From assembly GCA_031291275.1 (NCBI GenBank), contig JARLJJ010000452.1, positions 1-39,098 on the forward strand: 39,098 nucleotides of DNA, read 5' to 3'. The position numbers and the translations under genes are program-made. Source of the stretch: Formivibrio sp. (GTDB lineage: Bacteria > Pseudomonadota > Gammaproteobacteria > Burkholderiales > Chitinibacteraceae). Under the pieces are notes generated by a model, which saw only the letters and a list, made by a program, of their open reading frames with translations, did no database searches and was not told where the DNA came from. Of this stretch, positions 16,853-28,361 are shown piece by piece; the first letter of the stretch is position 1; every line of letters starts with the position of its first letter.

Positions 16853-17551
16853 TTGAGTACATTGCACCAAGCTCCGAATCAAACTGCAAGTCCCGTTGAA
16901 CGTATTCGTGCTGCGATCTTTGACATGGATGGTTTGATGCTTGACAGCGAGCGCTTGGCATTAGCTTGCTGGCGAGACGCAGCAAAGCACATCGGTGCCC
17001 CCATCCACGAAGAAGCCATCCTTGGCATGGTGGGCATGCACACCAGCAGAACCCGCCAGTGGTTGATTGATCAATTTGGTCCAGACTATCCCGCAGATGC
17101 GATGCAAGCCACTTGCCATGAAATATACATGCTTCGCACGCAACGCGAAGCCATCCCCCTAAGGCCAGGCATTCTGGAAATGCTCGATTGGCTGGAGTCA
17201 ATAAATATCCCCAAAGCCGTGGCTACATCCACCCGTCGGAGCATTGCACTGCACCATCTGGAAATGGCGGGTTTGCTGTCTAGATTTCAGTTTGTTGTCT
17301 GTGGCGATGATGTTGCACATCCCAAACCGGCACCAGATATATACCATGCGGTCCTGTGCCAGTTTTCCTTGCCGGCGACGGCATGCGTGGTATTTGAAGA
17401 TTCCGATTTTGGTGCACAAGCGGCCCATGCTGCCGGCTGCAGACTCGTGATCGTGCCGGACCTGCGACAACCCTCCCATGAAACCCGGGCATTAGGCGCA
17501 CCTATTGTCGCCTCATTGCATGAGGCACGTGAATTAATCAAGGATTGGTAA
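16853..17551 (+). CDS. HAD-superfamily phosphatase (beta-phosphoglucomutase-like)
   Basis: A soluble phosphohydrolase or mutase with a C1 cap. Motif I is FDMDGLMLDSE, motif II TSTRR, motif III lysine lies in KPAPDIY and motif IV in FEDSDFGAQAAHAAG, all four present, so it should be active; substrate unknown (sugar phosphate or nucleotide type). The start is uncertain. An ATG at 16793 would overlap the first codons of divergent ychJ and add a hydrophobic, unlike-family N-terminus; TTG codons at 16853 and 16862 give a normal protein of about 230 residues and one is preferred. It runs 12 bases ahead of the CHAD gene. Confidence 0.86.
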   Translation: MSTLHQAPNQTASPVERIRAAIFDMDGLMLDSERLALACWRDAAKHIGAPIHEEAILGMVGMHTSRTRQWLIDQFGPDYPADAMQATCHEIYMLRTQREAIPLRPGILEMLDWLESINIPKAVATSTRRSIALHHLEMAGLLSRFQFVVCGDDVAHPKPAPDIYHAVLCQFSLPATACVVFEDSDFGAQAAHAAGCRLVIVPDLRQPSHETRALGAPIVASLHEARELIKDW

Positions 17552-17563
17552 CACCCAAACGCG

Positions 17564-18313
17564 ATGACTCGCCTTGCTACAATATGCAACCACTTGGCAA
17601 TTCATCTCGGCGAGATTGCCGCAGCACGAAGACGCACTCTGGAAGGTTGTGATCCGGAAAGCTTGCATGATTTACGCGTAGCCATGCGTGCCCTGCGTGT
17701 GGTACTTCCACTACTGGGAAAACAACTTGAGCCATTGCGCCAAGAATGGGCAATGCTGGCACGGATTACCGGGCCTAGCCGCGATCTGGAAGTCTTGCTT
17801 GCACTGATCGACACGCTCCCCCGAATACCCGCCACCATTCGTGACCGACTCTCACAACAAGAAAACGAAGCGCGCCTCATTTTACTGAAACAGCTTGCAT
17901 CTCCCCAATTACCTCAATTGATTCAATGCACCCGAATCGAACTGAACGCTGCGATCCATGACCTTACACTAAGTCAACTGCGCAAACGCACAGAGAAACG
18001 CGCGCTACATCTGCACTCTGTCATTACGCAGCAAATCAGTGTTCTTGTTACAGATTCCCCCCCGCAAGCCTGGCATTCACTGCGTTTGGAAGTAAAGCGG
18101 TTACGATACCTAATCGAGCATTGTGGCGATTGGTTACCATCCCCATGGATGTCGATTCATCCACCACTCAAACGCTGCCAGACTGCCTTGGGGGAGTTAC
18201 ACGATATAGATTTGCTGATTTCGCTTATAGGATACCCGCTAAGCGAAGCTCGCCAATCAAGACAAGAAGTTGCACAGGCGGCAGTCACCGCATTAACTTG
18301 CGCATTGAATTAA
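17564..18313 (+). CDS. CHAD domain protein
   Basis: A 249-residue all-helical protein made of one CHAD (conserved histidine alpha-helical) domain, a fold that binds inorganic polyphosphate through basic side chains. The signature SLHDLRVAMRALRVVLPLL (about residues 33-51) and a second half with WHSLRLEVKRLRYLIEHC are both present, with the expected histidines and many arginines. There is no fused CYTH triphosphatase domain. It lies 12 bases after the HAD gene and probably shares its transcript. The role in the cell is not known. Confidence 0.88.
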   Translation: MTRLATICNHLAIHLGEIAAARRRTLEGCDPESLHDLRVAMRALRVVLPLLGKQLEPLRQEWAMLARITGPSRDLEVLLALIDTLPRIPATIRDRLSQQENEARLILLKQLASPQLPQLIQCTRIELNAAIHDLTLSQLRKRTEKRALHLHSVITQQISVLVTDSPPQAWHSLRLEVKRLRYLIEHCGDWLPSPWMSIHPPLKRCQTALGELHDIDLLISLIGYPLSEARQSRQEVAQAAVTALTCALN

Positions 18314-18483
18314 CAGACTTGGAATTAAATCAGTAAGAACCACCAAAGAGTATCAACTGAACCCCTATTTTGTGGTAAATCTTCATTTTCGACCTATTTT
18401 ATGAATGGATAAAGCTAGCAAGTCCATCGGCAGCTTTGCTCATCATTGGTAAATTACCCCAAACTGGCCAAGAAAAATAAATC

Positions 18484-18873
18484 ATGCTTCATGAAAATTC
18501 AGAGCAAGAACTCGCAGCAAACCCGACACAAACGGGATTGACTTACCATGCAGACAAAGCACTAGCCATGCTTAATGGCGATGCAGAACTACTTAAAGAG
18601 TTGACTCTGCTCTTCCTGGCAGAAACACCAATCCGCCTAAAACAACTCAATCAGGCACTTGCCACAGAAGATAGCAAAAGCATCAACCACACTGCCCATG
18701 CCATCAAAGGGTCGCTGGGTGCCATTGGCGCATTGCAGACCATGGCTACCGCTCAAGAACTGGAAAATGCCGCCCGGATTGCCAGTTGGGAAAATATTGT
18801 TCCATTGACCCAGCAGTTTAATGCTGAATACACGCAACTCTGCATCATGCTCAAGCAAATGTTTCGCAATTAA
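18484..18873 (+). CDS. Stand-alone histidine phosphotransfer (HPt) protein
   Basis: A 129-residue HPt-domain protein that would carry a phosphoryl group between a hybrid kinase and a response regulator. The phospho-acceptor is His72 in the motif AHAIKGSLGAIGA. No kinase or response regulator is next to it, so its partners are elsewhere. The ATG at 18484 has no strong ribosome-binding site. The 170-base stretch before it (18314-18483) shows nothing recognisable. It converges with dut, 24 bases apart. Confidence 0.88.
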   Translation: MLHENSEQELAANPTQTGLTYHADKALAMLNGDAELLKELTLLFLAETPIRLKQLNQALATEDSKSINHTAHAIKGSLGAIGALQTMATAQELENAARIASWENIVPLTQQFNAEYTQLCIMLKQMFRN

Positions 18874-18897
18874 TGCAGACCAAGTCCCAATCAGTCA

Positions 18898-19347
18898 TTA
18901 ATGTTTTCCAGTACTACCAAACCCACCTTCTCCACGCTCAGACTCTTCAAAATTTTCCACCACATTGAATGTAGCCTGCACCACAGGCACCACCACCAAC
19001 TGGGCGATTCGCTCCAATGGCTGAATAGTGAACGGCGTATGGCTGCGGTTCCAGACTGAAACAAAAATCTGCCCTTGATAATCCGAATCGATCAGCCCGA
19101 CCAGATTGCCCAGCACAATACCTTGTTTATGGCCCAAGCCTGAGCGCGGCAAAATCATCGCTGCCAGCCCCGGATCAGCAATATGCAGAGCAATACCAGT
19201 AGGCACCAGTGTCGTTGCTCCGGGCGCCAACTCCACCGATACCGCCAAGCAGGCACGCAGATCCAGCCCTGCTGCTCCGGCAGTAGCATAGGCAGGAAGA
19301 TTGTTTTTTAGTCTTTCGTCGAGGATGCGCAGATCGATAGTGGACAT
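18898..19347 (-). CDS. dut: Deoxyuridine 5'-triphosphate nucleotidohydrolase (dUTPase)
   Basis: Hydrolyses dUTP to dUMP and pyrophosphate, keeping uracil out of DNA and supplying dUMP for thymidylate synthesis. The 149-residue product has the trimeric dUTPase motifs: [11 protein letters not shown] (motif II), [11 protein letters not shown] (motif III), ERIAQLVV (motif IV) and the C-terminal P-loop-like [12 protein letters not shown] (motif V). It lies 15 bases downstream of coaBC on the same strand, a conserved pairing. Its presence with a uracil glycosylase in this window is a coincidence of function, not an operon. Confidence 0.96.
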   Translation of the reverse strand: MSTIDLRILDERLKNNLPAYATAGAAGLDLRACLAVSVELAPGATTLVPTGIALHIADPGLAAMILPRSGLGHKQGIVLGNLVGLIDSDYQGQIFVSVWNRSHTPFTIQPLERIAQLVVVPVVQATFNVVENFEESERGEGGFGSTGKH

Positions 19348-19362
19348 AAAGCACTCCGTAAA

Positions 19363-20553
19363 TTAATCAGTGTTTTTTTGCAGATAAAGTCGAGCAGCAT
19401 GCGCTATCAGTTTTCGCGCCAATTCCAGCTTCCCGGCGCGAGGAAGGCGATGCAGACCCTCATCATCCAGCAGCGTAATTTCATTGTCATCCGCGCCAAT
19501 AGCCGTCTGCACCTGATTGGCGGCCAACAATGGCAGCTTCTTGCGACGACGCTTTGCCTCGGCATACTCAAGCAGATTTTCCGACTCAGCGGCAAAGCCA
19601 ACACAGAACGGCGGATTGGGCCGAGAAGTCACATTAGCCAGAATATCGGAATTAGGTGCCAGTTCAAGTGTCAGGATATGTGCATCCTTCTTGATCTTCT
19701 GTTCGGACTGGTTGAGCACATAATAGTCAGCCACAGCGGCTACGCTGATGAAAAAATCTGTCGCATCCACCTCAACATTGACCGCGTTGAGCATTTCCTG
19801 AGCAGAGAGCACATCAATCCGGCGACAACCCGGCGGGGTATCGAGACTCACCGAACCCGAAATCAGCGTGACCTCAGCGCCAGACTCCCAGGCTGCTCGC
19901 GCAATGGCATAACCCATTTTGCCAGAGCTCGGATTGGTGATGCCACGCACGGCATCAATCCGCTCAAACGTGGGTCCTGCGGTAATCAGTACTTTTTTCC
20001 CGGTAAGCAACTTGGGCTGAAACGCAGCTTCGACATGCTGTGCAATCTCTTCCGGTTCCAGCATGCGGCCCTCCCCCACTTCACCGCAAGCCTGAATACC
20101 CGAGGCAGGCCCAAGAACACGCACCCCGTCTATTTTCAGTTGTTCGACATTGCGCAGGTTAGCCGGATTAGCCCACATTTGCTTGTTCATGGCGGGCACC
20201 ACCAATAACGCACATTCGCGTGCCGCCGCGAGCGTAGACAGCAGATCATCGGCGATCCCGCCTGCCAGTTTGGCCAGAAAATTGGCTGTGGCCGGTGCGA
20301 CAAGAAAGAGATCAGCCCAGCGCGTAAGGCTGATGTGCGCCATGCTGTCGCCGCGCTGCTTGTCCCACATCTCGACAAACACTTCGCGCCCAGTCAGCGC
20401 CTGAAAGGTTACTGGCCCGACGAATTCAGTGGCTGAGTGTGTCATCACCACCTGAACCTCATGCCCAGCCTTGATCAGCAAGCGCACCAACTCAGCCGCC
20501 TTATAGGCAGCGATTCCTCCGCTTACTCCAAGTAAAATTCTTCTATGGATCAT
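19363..20553 (-). CDS. coaBC: Bifunctional phosphopantothenoylcysteine decarboxylase / phosphopantothenate-cysteine ligase CoaBC
   Basis: Carries out two steps of coenzyme A synthesis: joining cysteine to 4'-phosphopantothenate (CoaB, using CTP) and decarboxylating the product (CoaC, FMN-dependent). In the 396-residue product the CoaC half has LGVSGGIAAYKAAEL, catalytic His73, the PAMN motif (120-123) and Cys156 in ACGEVGEGRM; the CoaB half begins at VLITAGPTFERID and includes NPSSGKMGYAIA and a KKLPLLAAN segment with the conserved lysine. Divergent from radC with a 54-base gap. Confidence 0.97.
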   Translation of the reverse strand: MIHRRILLGVSGGIAAYKAAELVRLLIKAGHEVQVVMTHSATEFVGPVTFQALTGREVFVEMWDKQRGDSMAHISLTRWADLFLVAPATANFLAKLAGGIADDLLSTLAAARECALLVVPAMNKQMWANPANLRNVEQLKIDGVRVLGPASGIQACGEVGEGRMLEPEEIAQHVEAAFQPKLLTGKKVLITAGPTFERIDAVRGITNPSSGKMGYAIARAAWESGAEVTLISGSVSLDTPPGCRRIDVLSAQEMLNAVNVEVDATDFFISVAAVADYYVLNQSEQKIKKDAHILTLELAPNSDILANVTSRPNPPFCVGFAAESENLLEYAEAKRRRKKLPLLAANQVQTAIGADDNEITLLDDEGLHRLPRAGKLELARKLIAHAARLYLQKNTD

Positions 20554-20607
20554 TTGTAAGTACCAGCTATCCTTAATCAGACAAGTTTACCCGGAAACAC
20601 ATTGATT

Positions 20608-21282
20608 ATGCCCATAACCGACTGGCCTGCCGAATCCCGTCCGCGCGAGAAGCTGCTCGCCCGCGGCGCAGAGACGCTCAGCGATGCTGAACTGCTCGCC
20701 ATCTTCCTGCGCGTGGGCTTGCCTGGCAAGAGCGCCGTCGATCTTGCCAGGGATCTGCTCGAGCACTTTGGTTCGCTCGAAGCCTTGTTTCATGCCCCAC
20801 TGGCGGATTTTTCGGCCATTCCCGGCATGGGACAGGCCAAATACGCCCAACTACAGGCCGTTCTTGAAATGTCGCGCCGCGCTTTAGTGGAAGAACTGAA
20901 AGAGCGTGATGCTTTCACCTCGCCAGAATCAGTGCGTCACTACCTGCAACTGCGCCTGCGCGGACTCCTGACTGAGGAGTTTCATGCCCTCTTTCTAGAT
21001 AGCGGCCACCGACTGATTGCAGCGGAAGTGCTCGCCAAGGGTAGTCTGAACGAAGCACGTATCTATCCGCGCGAACTTGCCCGACGTGCATTGCAACATA
21101 ATGCGGCAGCAGTGATCGTGGCGCACAACCACCCTTCTGGCCGTACGGATGCTTCCGCGGCAGACCTGGCTTTAACCCGGCAACTACAAAATGCGCTGGC
21201 ATTGCTAGAAGTCAAACTGCTCGATCATTTCATTGTGGCAGCGCATCGCGTTGTTTCGTTGGCTGAGACTGGCGCACTCTGA
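20608..21282 (+). CDS. radC: DNA repair protein RadC homologue (JAB/MPN domain)
   Basis: A 224-residue RadC family protein. The N-terminal helix-hairpin-helix part (GAETLSDAELLAIFLRVG, IPGMGQAKYAQL) is followed by a JAMM metalloprotease-like domain with HNHPSGRTDASAAD, matching H-x-H-x10-D, and a glutamate in EVLAKGS. Despite its name its biochemical role is unproven. A TTG at 20602 is in frame, but the ATG at 20608 gives the canonical MPITDWP start. Position opposite coaBC-dut is common in proteobacteria. Confidence 0.94.
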   Translation: MPITDWPAESRPREKLLARGAETLSDAELLAIFLRVGLPGKSAVDLARDLLEHFGSLEALFHAPLADFSAIPGMGQAKYAQLQAVLEMSRRALVEELKERDAFTSPESVRHYLQLRLRGLLTEEFHALFLDSGHRLIAAEVLAKGSLNEARIYPRELARRALQHNAAAVIVAHNHPSGRTDASAADLALTRQLQNALALLEVKLLDHFIVAAHRVVSLAETGAL

Positions 21283-21333
21283 ATTCCGAAGTGAATTCAC
21301 CCAAACGGAGCGGCGATGCCCATGCACCGTGCA

Positions 21334-23433
<2,100 letters not shown>

Positions 23434-23444
23434 TCACCAAAGGC

Positions 23445-23477
23445 AAAAACGCCCGGTGGGCAACTGCACACCGGGCG
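23445..23477 (-). terminator. Rho-independent terminator between zipA and ligA
   Basis: Minus-strand CGCCCGGTG and CACCGGGCG form a perfect 9-bp stem with a ten-base loop, followed by TTTTTGCC. It would end the smc-zipA transcript about 20 bases after the zipA stop. Confidence 0.88.
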
Positions 23478-23497
23478 ATATGATCTCAAGATATAAC

Positions 23498-24715
23498 TCA
23501 GGCAAACAAACGTAGCGCGGCAACCGATCCTGCGGCAATACCACGATCATCCATGCGCGCATAAATGCCGGAAAGTTGCTGACGAATGTTCGACAAGCTT
23601 TTTTCAGTCAGCGCTTTGCCATTGTCATCGGCCAATACCCCACCGAGCGCCGTAGACAAACTCTGGGCAAAATCCGCCAGATAATCGAAGACCGCCACGC
23701 CACCGGCCACACGCGGGACATCAAACAGTAGCGTCAATCCTTCCGATGTCGTGGCAAACGGCGTTTCATCCTGATTGCATAAGGTAAACAGTGTTTTCCC
23801 GGAATCGCTGCGATAATGGAAATTGCCATCCTGTCCGCGCACAAGGCCTGAGTTTTCAGCCAGCACGCGTACCTTTTCCATCGGGAACGGCTTTTCCGCA
23901 GCCATGATATTCAGACCAATCAGTACATCGACACTGGCACAGAATTCATCCAGATTGCGGGCTGCATTGAGCTTTGAAGCCCGCTGCGGGAAAGTCACCA
24001 CGGCATCAAATTCATCGGCAAACTGTTGCACACCCATGCAGAAAGCATTGAGCTGCTCCTGAGTCAGCGCGCCCTGACGATCCGCCAACTGCAAACCCAC
24101 CTGCAATTCCACATAACGGCTGCGATTGGTATGCAGCACCACTTCCCACTGATCATCGTCATTCAAGCCCAGCGTCACAATGCGCTTGGCTCCAGGGAAG
24201 GTCGGTACATTCGCAGCAGGAATCTGTTCGCCGGCATGGATTTCAGCAATGAAATCAAGAACAGGGTCGAGCAAACTGGTTGTTACTGCATCGCCTTCCT
24301 GTTCATCTTCAGGTTCGGGTACGGACGCAGGCTTTGATTCAGGCTTAGTCGTTACGGTCACCGCTGGTGTCGGCACAGCCGATTGACGGGCAGCAAGTGC
24401 AGCTTGCGGATCGACAAAATCATCCAGATCATCCAGCAGGAATACCTGTGGATTTTCTTCAGTCTCTACAGCATGAATCGGAGGCATTTCAAGAACGGGC
24501 GCCGAATCACGCGATTGGATAATCGGCTCCATACGACGGGTCTCGCCGGTCCGCACCATATTTTTGGGCGTTTCCAACAAGACATCGGGTTGATTGTGGG
24601 AAAACGCCTTCTGTGCCTGTTGGCGATAGCGATGTTCCTGCCACCAATTGTAGGCGTAGACAACGACGACGATCGCACCTCCGATCACCAGCGATCCCAT
24701 TTGCAAGTCAGTCAT
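23498..24715 (-). CDS. zipA: Cell division protein ZipA
   Basis: ZipA anchors FtsZ filaments to the inner membrane at the division site. The 405-residue product has an N-terminal membrane helix (LQMGSLVIGGAIVVVVYAYNWW within residues 4-25, N-out), a charged and variable linker, and a C-terminal FtsZ-binding domain (ZipA_C, about residues 190-330, with segments TLGLNDDDQWEVVLHT and FDAVVTFPQRA), then a tail. Start ATG at 24715 is chosen over the TTG at 24721. It follows smc by 33 bases, a smc-zipA-ligA order common in betaproteobacteria. Confidence 0.9.
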   Translation of the reverse strand: MTDLQMGSLVIGGAIVVVVYAYNWWQEHRYRQQAQKAFSHNQPDVLLETPKNMVRTGETRRMEPIIQSRDSAPVLEMPPIHAVETEENPQVFLLDDLDDFVDPQAALAARQSAVPTPAVTVTTKPESKPASVPEPEDEQEGDAVTTSLLDPVLDFIAEIHAGEQIPAANVPTFPGAKRIVTLGLNDDDQWEVVLHTNRSRYVELQVGLQLADRQGALTQEQLNAFCMGVQQFADEFDAVVTFPQRASKLNAARNLDEFCASVDVLIGLNIMAAEKPFPMEKVRVLAENSGLVRGQDGNFHYRSDSGKTLFTLCNQDETPFATTSEGLTLLFDVPRVAGGVAVFDYLADFAQSLSTALGGVLADDNGKALTEKSLSNIRQQLSGIYARMDDRGIAAGSVAALRLFA

Positions 24716-24748
24716 GATCAATTACCCGTAATGAATTCTTTTCCGCAC

Positions 24749-27700
24749 TCAAACCGATGCCATTTCGCGCATGGAAAGCGCCTGCTCGATATCAACAGCG
24801 ACCACGCGTGACACCCCTTGCTCCTGCATGGTCACACCCACCAAATGCTGCGCCATTTCCATGGCCAGCCGGTTGTGACTGATAAACAAGAACTGCGTCC
24901 CAATAGCCATTTTCTTCACCAAATCGCAATAGCGCAAGGTATTGGCATCATCAAGTGGCGCATCCACCTCATCAAGCAGGCAGAAAGGCGCAGGATTAAG
25001 CTTGAACAGCGAGAATACCAGACTTAACGCAGTCAGTGCTTTCTCGCCCCCGGAAAGCAGATGAATCGTACTGTTCTTCTTTCCTGGAGGTTGGGCCATG
25101 ATTTGCAGTCCGGCATCCAGAATCTCTTCACCGGTCAAGCTCAACTCGGCATGCCCTCCGCCGAAAAGTGCAGGGAAGAGTTCCTGCAAACTGGCATTAA
25201 CCGCATGGAAGGTATCAGAAAGAAGGGTGCGAGTTTCTCGGTCGATGCGCCGGATGGCGTTCTCCAAGGTTTCCATCGCGGTACGCAAGTCTGTCTCTTG
25301 CCGATCAAGGTAATCCTTACGTTCACGTGCAGCAGTCAATTCCTCCAGCGCGGCCAGATTCACTGCCCCGAGTCCATTCACTGCCTGAGTTAGTCGACCG
25401 ATTTCCGCCACCAGTGAAGAAATCTTCAGCCCTGTGCCCAATTTAGGACGAAGCGCTTCCTCATTCACATTTGCTTCAGTCAACTCCTGCACAAATCGCT
25501 CAACTGCCAAGCGCGCTTCCTGTTCCTTCAAACGCTGCACATTCACGGCTTCCCGCGCCGGTTCAAGGGTTGTTTCCAACAACTGCTTTGCCGCTTCGCG
25601 CTCGCGCAGCATGCTTTGTGCGCCAATTAGCGCTTCGCGCGCCACGACCAACAAGCGTTCTTTCTCTGCGCGTTGATTAACCACTTCCTGGAATCCGACA
25701 TCAAAATCGCCTTCGTCCACACCATCCAACTCCAGGATGGCACTTTCCAATCGCTCCGCCAGCAGGTCGCGTCGTTCGGCCAGATCACTATTGCGCCGGG
25801 TCAACTCCAATAGTCGCGCTTCGGCAGTCTGCACGGCAAAACGCGCATCTTGAGCGCCGCGCTCGCACTGGCGCTGGCTATTACGCTGAATCTCGCAACT
25901 CTGTTCAGCCGCCTGACGCCTTTGCCGAGCCAATTCCAGGGCCTCCTCCAACGGGTATTGATCTTCCAGGGCTTGAGTCAGTACCACTTGGCACTCCTCT
26001 CGCCCTAACATTTCGTCGCAGATCTGCTCATCCAGTAATACTTGTTCTTCCTCCGCCTCGGTACGACGCCGTATTGCCTGTCCGACAGCTTCCTGCTTGC
26101 GTGCAAACTCACGCTCATCCTGCGCCAACTGCTCGCGCATCTGTTGTAGGGATTGCCGCACCATGCGCAAGTGTGACTCCTGCTCATCACGCAAAGCAAA
26201 AACCTCTGCAACAGCCATTTCAGCGACCTCAAGGCGAGGTGCGATTTCGTCCAATCTGACCCGTATTTCAGCCAACTCTTGCTGGCGTGCCAATACCCCG
26301 GAAAACACACTGCCGGCGGCGTGATAATGCGCACTCGACCGCCCAATCAATACCCCTTGGCGAGTTACCAGCCAACCTCCGGCAGGCAAAAAGGAACGCA
26401 ACGAGGCTGTATCTGCCTCATCCTCCAGGCACCAAACATCTGCCAGCCAATCATTCAGCGCAGGAAGAAATGCCGGATGTTTGCTTTGCACGCAATGGAG
26501 CAAAGGCTTGGCTGCGAACCTTGATTGATTTTCGGATTGACTATCCAAGGGGATGACCAATGCCAGGACAGCCGGCCCAGGAGCAGATGCACTGGGAATG
26601 CGTTCTGCCAAACGTGCCTGCAAACGCTGTCCCAGCGCGGCTTCCACTGCGGCAGTCCAATCAGGATCAATAACTAGACATTCCAGCAAACGTGGCGCAT
26701 CAGCCAGCTCTTGCACAGAAAACCATTCGGTCAGTACTTTTTCATCATGCAAGGTTGCCATGCTTGCCAGCACCTGTTCGCGGGCGGCCAAACTCACTTG
26801 AGTGAGGCGCAGCGTTTCACGTTGCGACTGGGCTTCAACCAGTTCTGAACGAGTCGTTTCCAGTATTGATTCAGCATCACTCAATACCAGGACTTGTTCT
26901 TCCACCACCAGCCGAGCTTCTTCAACCTTCGCGGCCATCTCTTCCAAGGCTGCAGTATCGGCATTGCCGGCATCGCGAATTTCAGCATCCAGCTTGAGTC
27001 GACGCGCATTCAAGGCAAGCAGCGTCTTGTCATGATGCTGTAATTGCTGAGTAGCCAGCTCCGCGCCACGTCGCACGCTGGCTTGCTGGTCACGCAGTTG
27101 CTGATAGTGGGCATCAACTTCGCGCAGTGCCGCCTCCAACTCAGGCAGCCGATCGGATTCCCCAGCCAGCAGCAGTGCAGCCTCTTCGCTTTGCATGGCC
27201 GCATCTTCTCGTCGGGATACCCATTCCGCAAGGTCCCCTGCGGCATTATCCAATTCCTGATTTATGCGGACCATTTCAATCTTGATATCAGCGACCTGCC
27301 CGTTCAGGCGCTCTCGGGTTTGGCGCAGGTGAAGCAGTTGCTGCTCCAGCCGTGCGACAGCGGCATTGGCTTCGTACAACTCGCCCTGCGCGCCATGCAC
27401 CGCATCGCTGGCGCTGTAATGCGTTTCCCGCAGATGCTCTATTTCAGCTTCCAGTGTGCGCAATTCGGCGACCTTGCTTTCCAGCGCATTCTGCGCCGCA
27501 TCGATCTCGCGCTTGGCCTGTTCTGCCTCTTTGGCCGCATCCAGCTTACGTTGCAAGGCAAGCAAATTTTGCTTTTCGATAACCGCTTCTTTTAGCCGGT
27601 TATATTCGGCGGCCACCTCGGCCTGCGTGGAAAGCCGTTCAATCTGGCCGTCGAGCTCCAGGCGAATATCATCGACACGAGAAAGATTGTCGCGCGTATC

Positions 27701-28255
27701 GGCCAGACGGTTTTCGGTTTCGCGACGACGCTCCTTGTATTTGGAAACGCCTGCAGCCTCTTCCAAGTAATGACGTAACTCTTCCGGCTTGGCTTCGATG
27801 ATGCGCGATATCATGCCCTGCTCGATGATCGCGTAGCCGCCCTTGCCTACCCCGGTACCAAGGAACAGATCGGTGATATCGCGCCGGCGCACTTGCAGGT
27901 TGTTGATGTAATAGGAGGATTCGCCTTGGCGCGTGAGCACGCGCTTGATCGATATTTCGGCATACTGAGACCACTGCCCAGCCGCCAGGCCTGCATCATT
28001 ATTGAAAACCAATTCGACCGAAGCGCGACTGACTGCTTTGCGGCTGCTTGACCCATTGAAGATCACATCCTGCATCGATTCGCCGCGCAACTGCTTTGCC
28101 GAAGATTCGCCCAACACCCAACGAACCGCATCGATCACATTCGACTTGCCACAGCCATTGGGACCGCACACCGCAACCAGTTGCCCGGGAGTGGCAATAG
28201 TCGTCGGATCGACAAAGGATTTGAATCCAGCAAGTTTGATGTGGGTAAGGCGCAC
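24749..28255 (-). CDS. smc: Chromosome segregation protein SMC
   Basis: The ATPase of the bacterial condensin. The 1168-residue product has the N-terminal head with Walker A GPNGCGKSN (read from about residue 31), a long coiled coil, a central hinge (about residues 500-640), the returning coiled coil, and the C-terminal head with signature LLSGGEKALTALSL and Walker B PFCLLDEVDAPLDD. The frame is open upstream to 28312, but GTG at 28255 gives the conserved start VRLTHIKLAGFKSFVDPT (as MRLTHIKL); its ribosome-binding site is weak. Partners ScpA and ScpB are not in the window. Confidence 0.95.
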   Translation of the reverse strand: MRLTHIKLAGFKSFVDPTTIATPGQLVAVCGPNGCGKSNVIDAVRWVLGESSAKQLRGESMQDVIFNGSSSRKAVSRASVELVFNNDAGLAAGQWSQYAEISIKRVLTRQGESSYYINNLQVRRRDITDLFLGTGVGKGGYAIIEQGMISRIIEAKPEELRHYLEEAAGVSKYKERRRETENRLADTRDNLSRVDDIRLELDGQIERLSTQAEVAAEYNRLKEAVIEKQNLLALQRKLDAAKEAEQAKREIDAAQNALESKVAELRTLEAEIEHLRETHYSASDAVHGAQGELYEANAAVARLEQQLLHLRQTRERLNGQVADIKIEMVRINQELDNAAGDLAEWVSRREDAAMQSEEAALLLAGESDRLPELEAALREVDAHYQQLRDQQASVRRGAELATQQLQHHDKTLLALNARRLKLDAEIRDAGNADTAALEEMAAKVEEARLVVEEQVLVLSDAESILETTRSELVEAQSQRETLRLTQVSLAAREQVLASMATLHDEKVLTEWFSVQELADAPRLLECLVIDPDWTAAVEAALGQRLQARLAERIPSASAPGPAVLALVIPLDSQSENQSRFAAKPLLHCVQSKHPAFLPALNDWLADVWCLEDEADTASLRSFLPAGGWLVTRQGVLIGRSSAHYHAAGSVFSGVLARQQELAEIRVRLDEIAPRLEVAEMAVAEVFALRDEQESHLRMVRQSLQQMREQLAQDEREFARKQEAVGQAIRRRTEAEEEQVLLDEQICDEMLGREECQVVLTQALEDQYPLEEALELARQRRQAAEQSCEIQRNSQRQCERGAQDARFAVQTAEARLLELTRRNSDLAERRDLLAERLESAILELDGVDEGDFDVGFQEVVNQRAEKERLLVVAREALIGAQSMLREREAAKQLLETTLEPAREAVNVQRLKEQEARLAVERFVQELTEANVNEEALRPKLGTGLKISSLVAEIGRLTQAVNGLGAVNLAALEELTAARERKDYLDRQETDLRTAMETLENAIRRIDRETRTLLSDTFHAVNASLQELFPALFGGGHAELSLTGEEILDAGLQIMAQPPGKKNSTIHLLSGGEKALTALSLVFSLFKLNPAPFCLLDEVDAPLDDANTLRYCDLVKKMAIGTQFLFISHNRLAMEMAQHLVGVTMQEQGVSRVVAVDIEQALSMREMASV

Positions 28256-28306
28256 GAATTTGACTAGAGGTGAAAACCAGCATTTTACCCGATTCAGTTG
28301 CCGGCA

Positions 28307-28339
28307 AAACAAAACCGGCCACGCGGACCGGTTTTGTTT
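28307..28339. terminator. Bidirectional terminator after the antiporter gene
   Basis: Perfect 12-bp inverted repeat, AAACAAAACCGG (28307-28318) with CCGGTTTTGTTT (28328-28339), nine-base loop. Works best for the minus-strand antiporter transcript, ending before smc. Confidence 0.8.
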
Positions 28340-28361
28340 GCATCATTTCAAGTTTTGCCCA

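Noticed and set aside
21280..21299. TGAATTC/GAATTCA hairpin after radC as a terminator
   Set aside because: Seven AT-rich pairs, no T-run; too weak to call.
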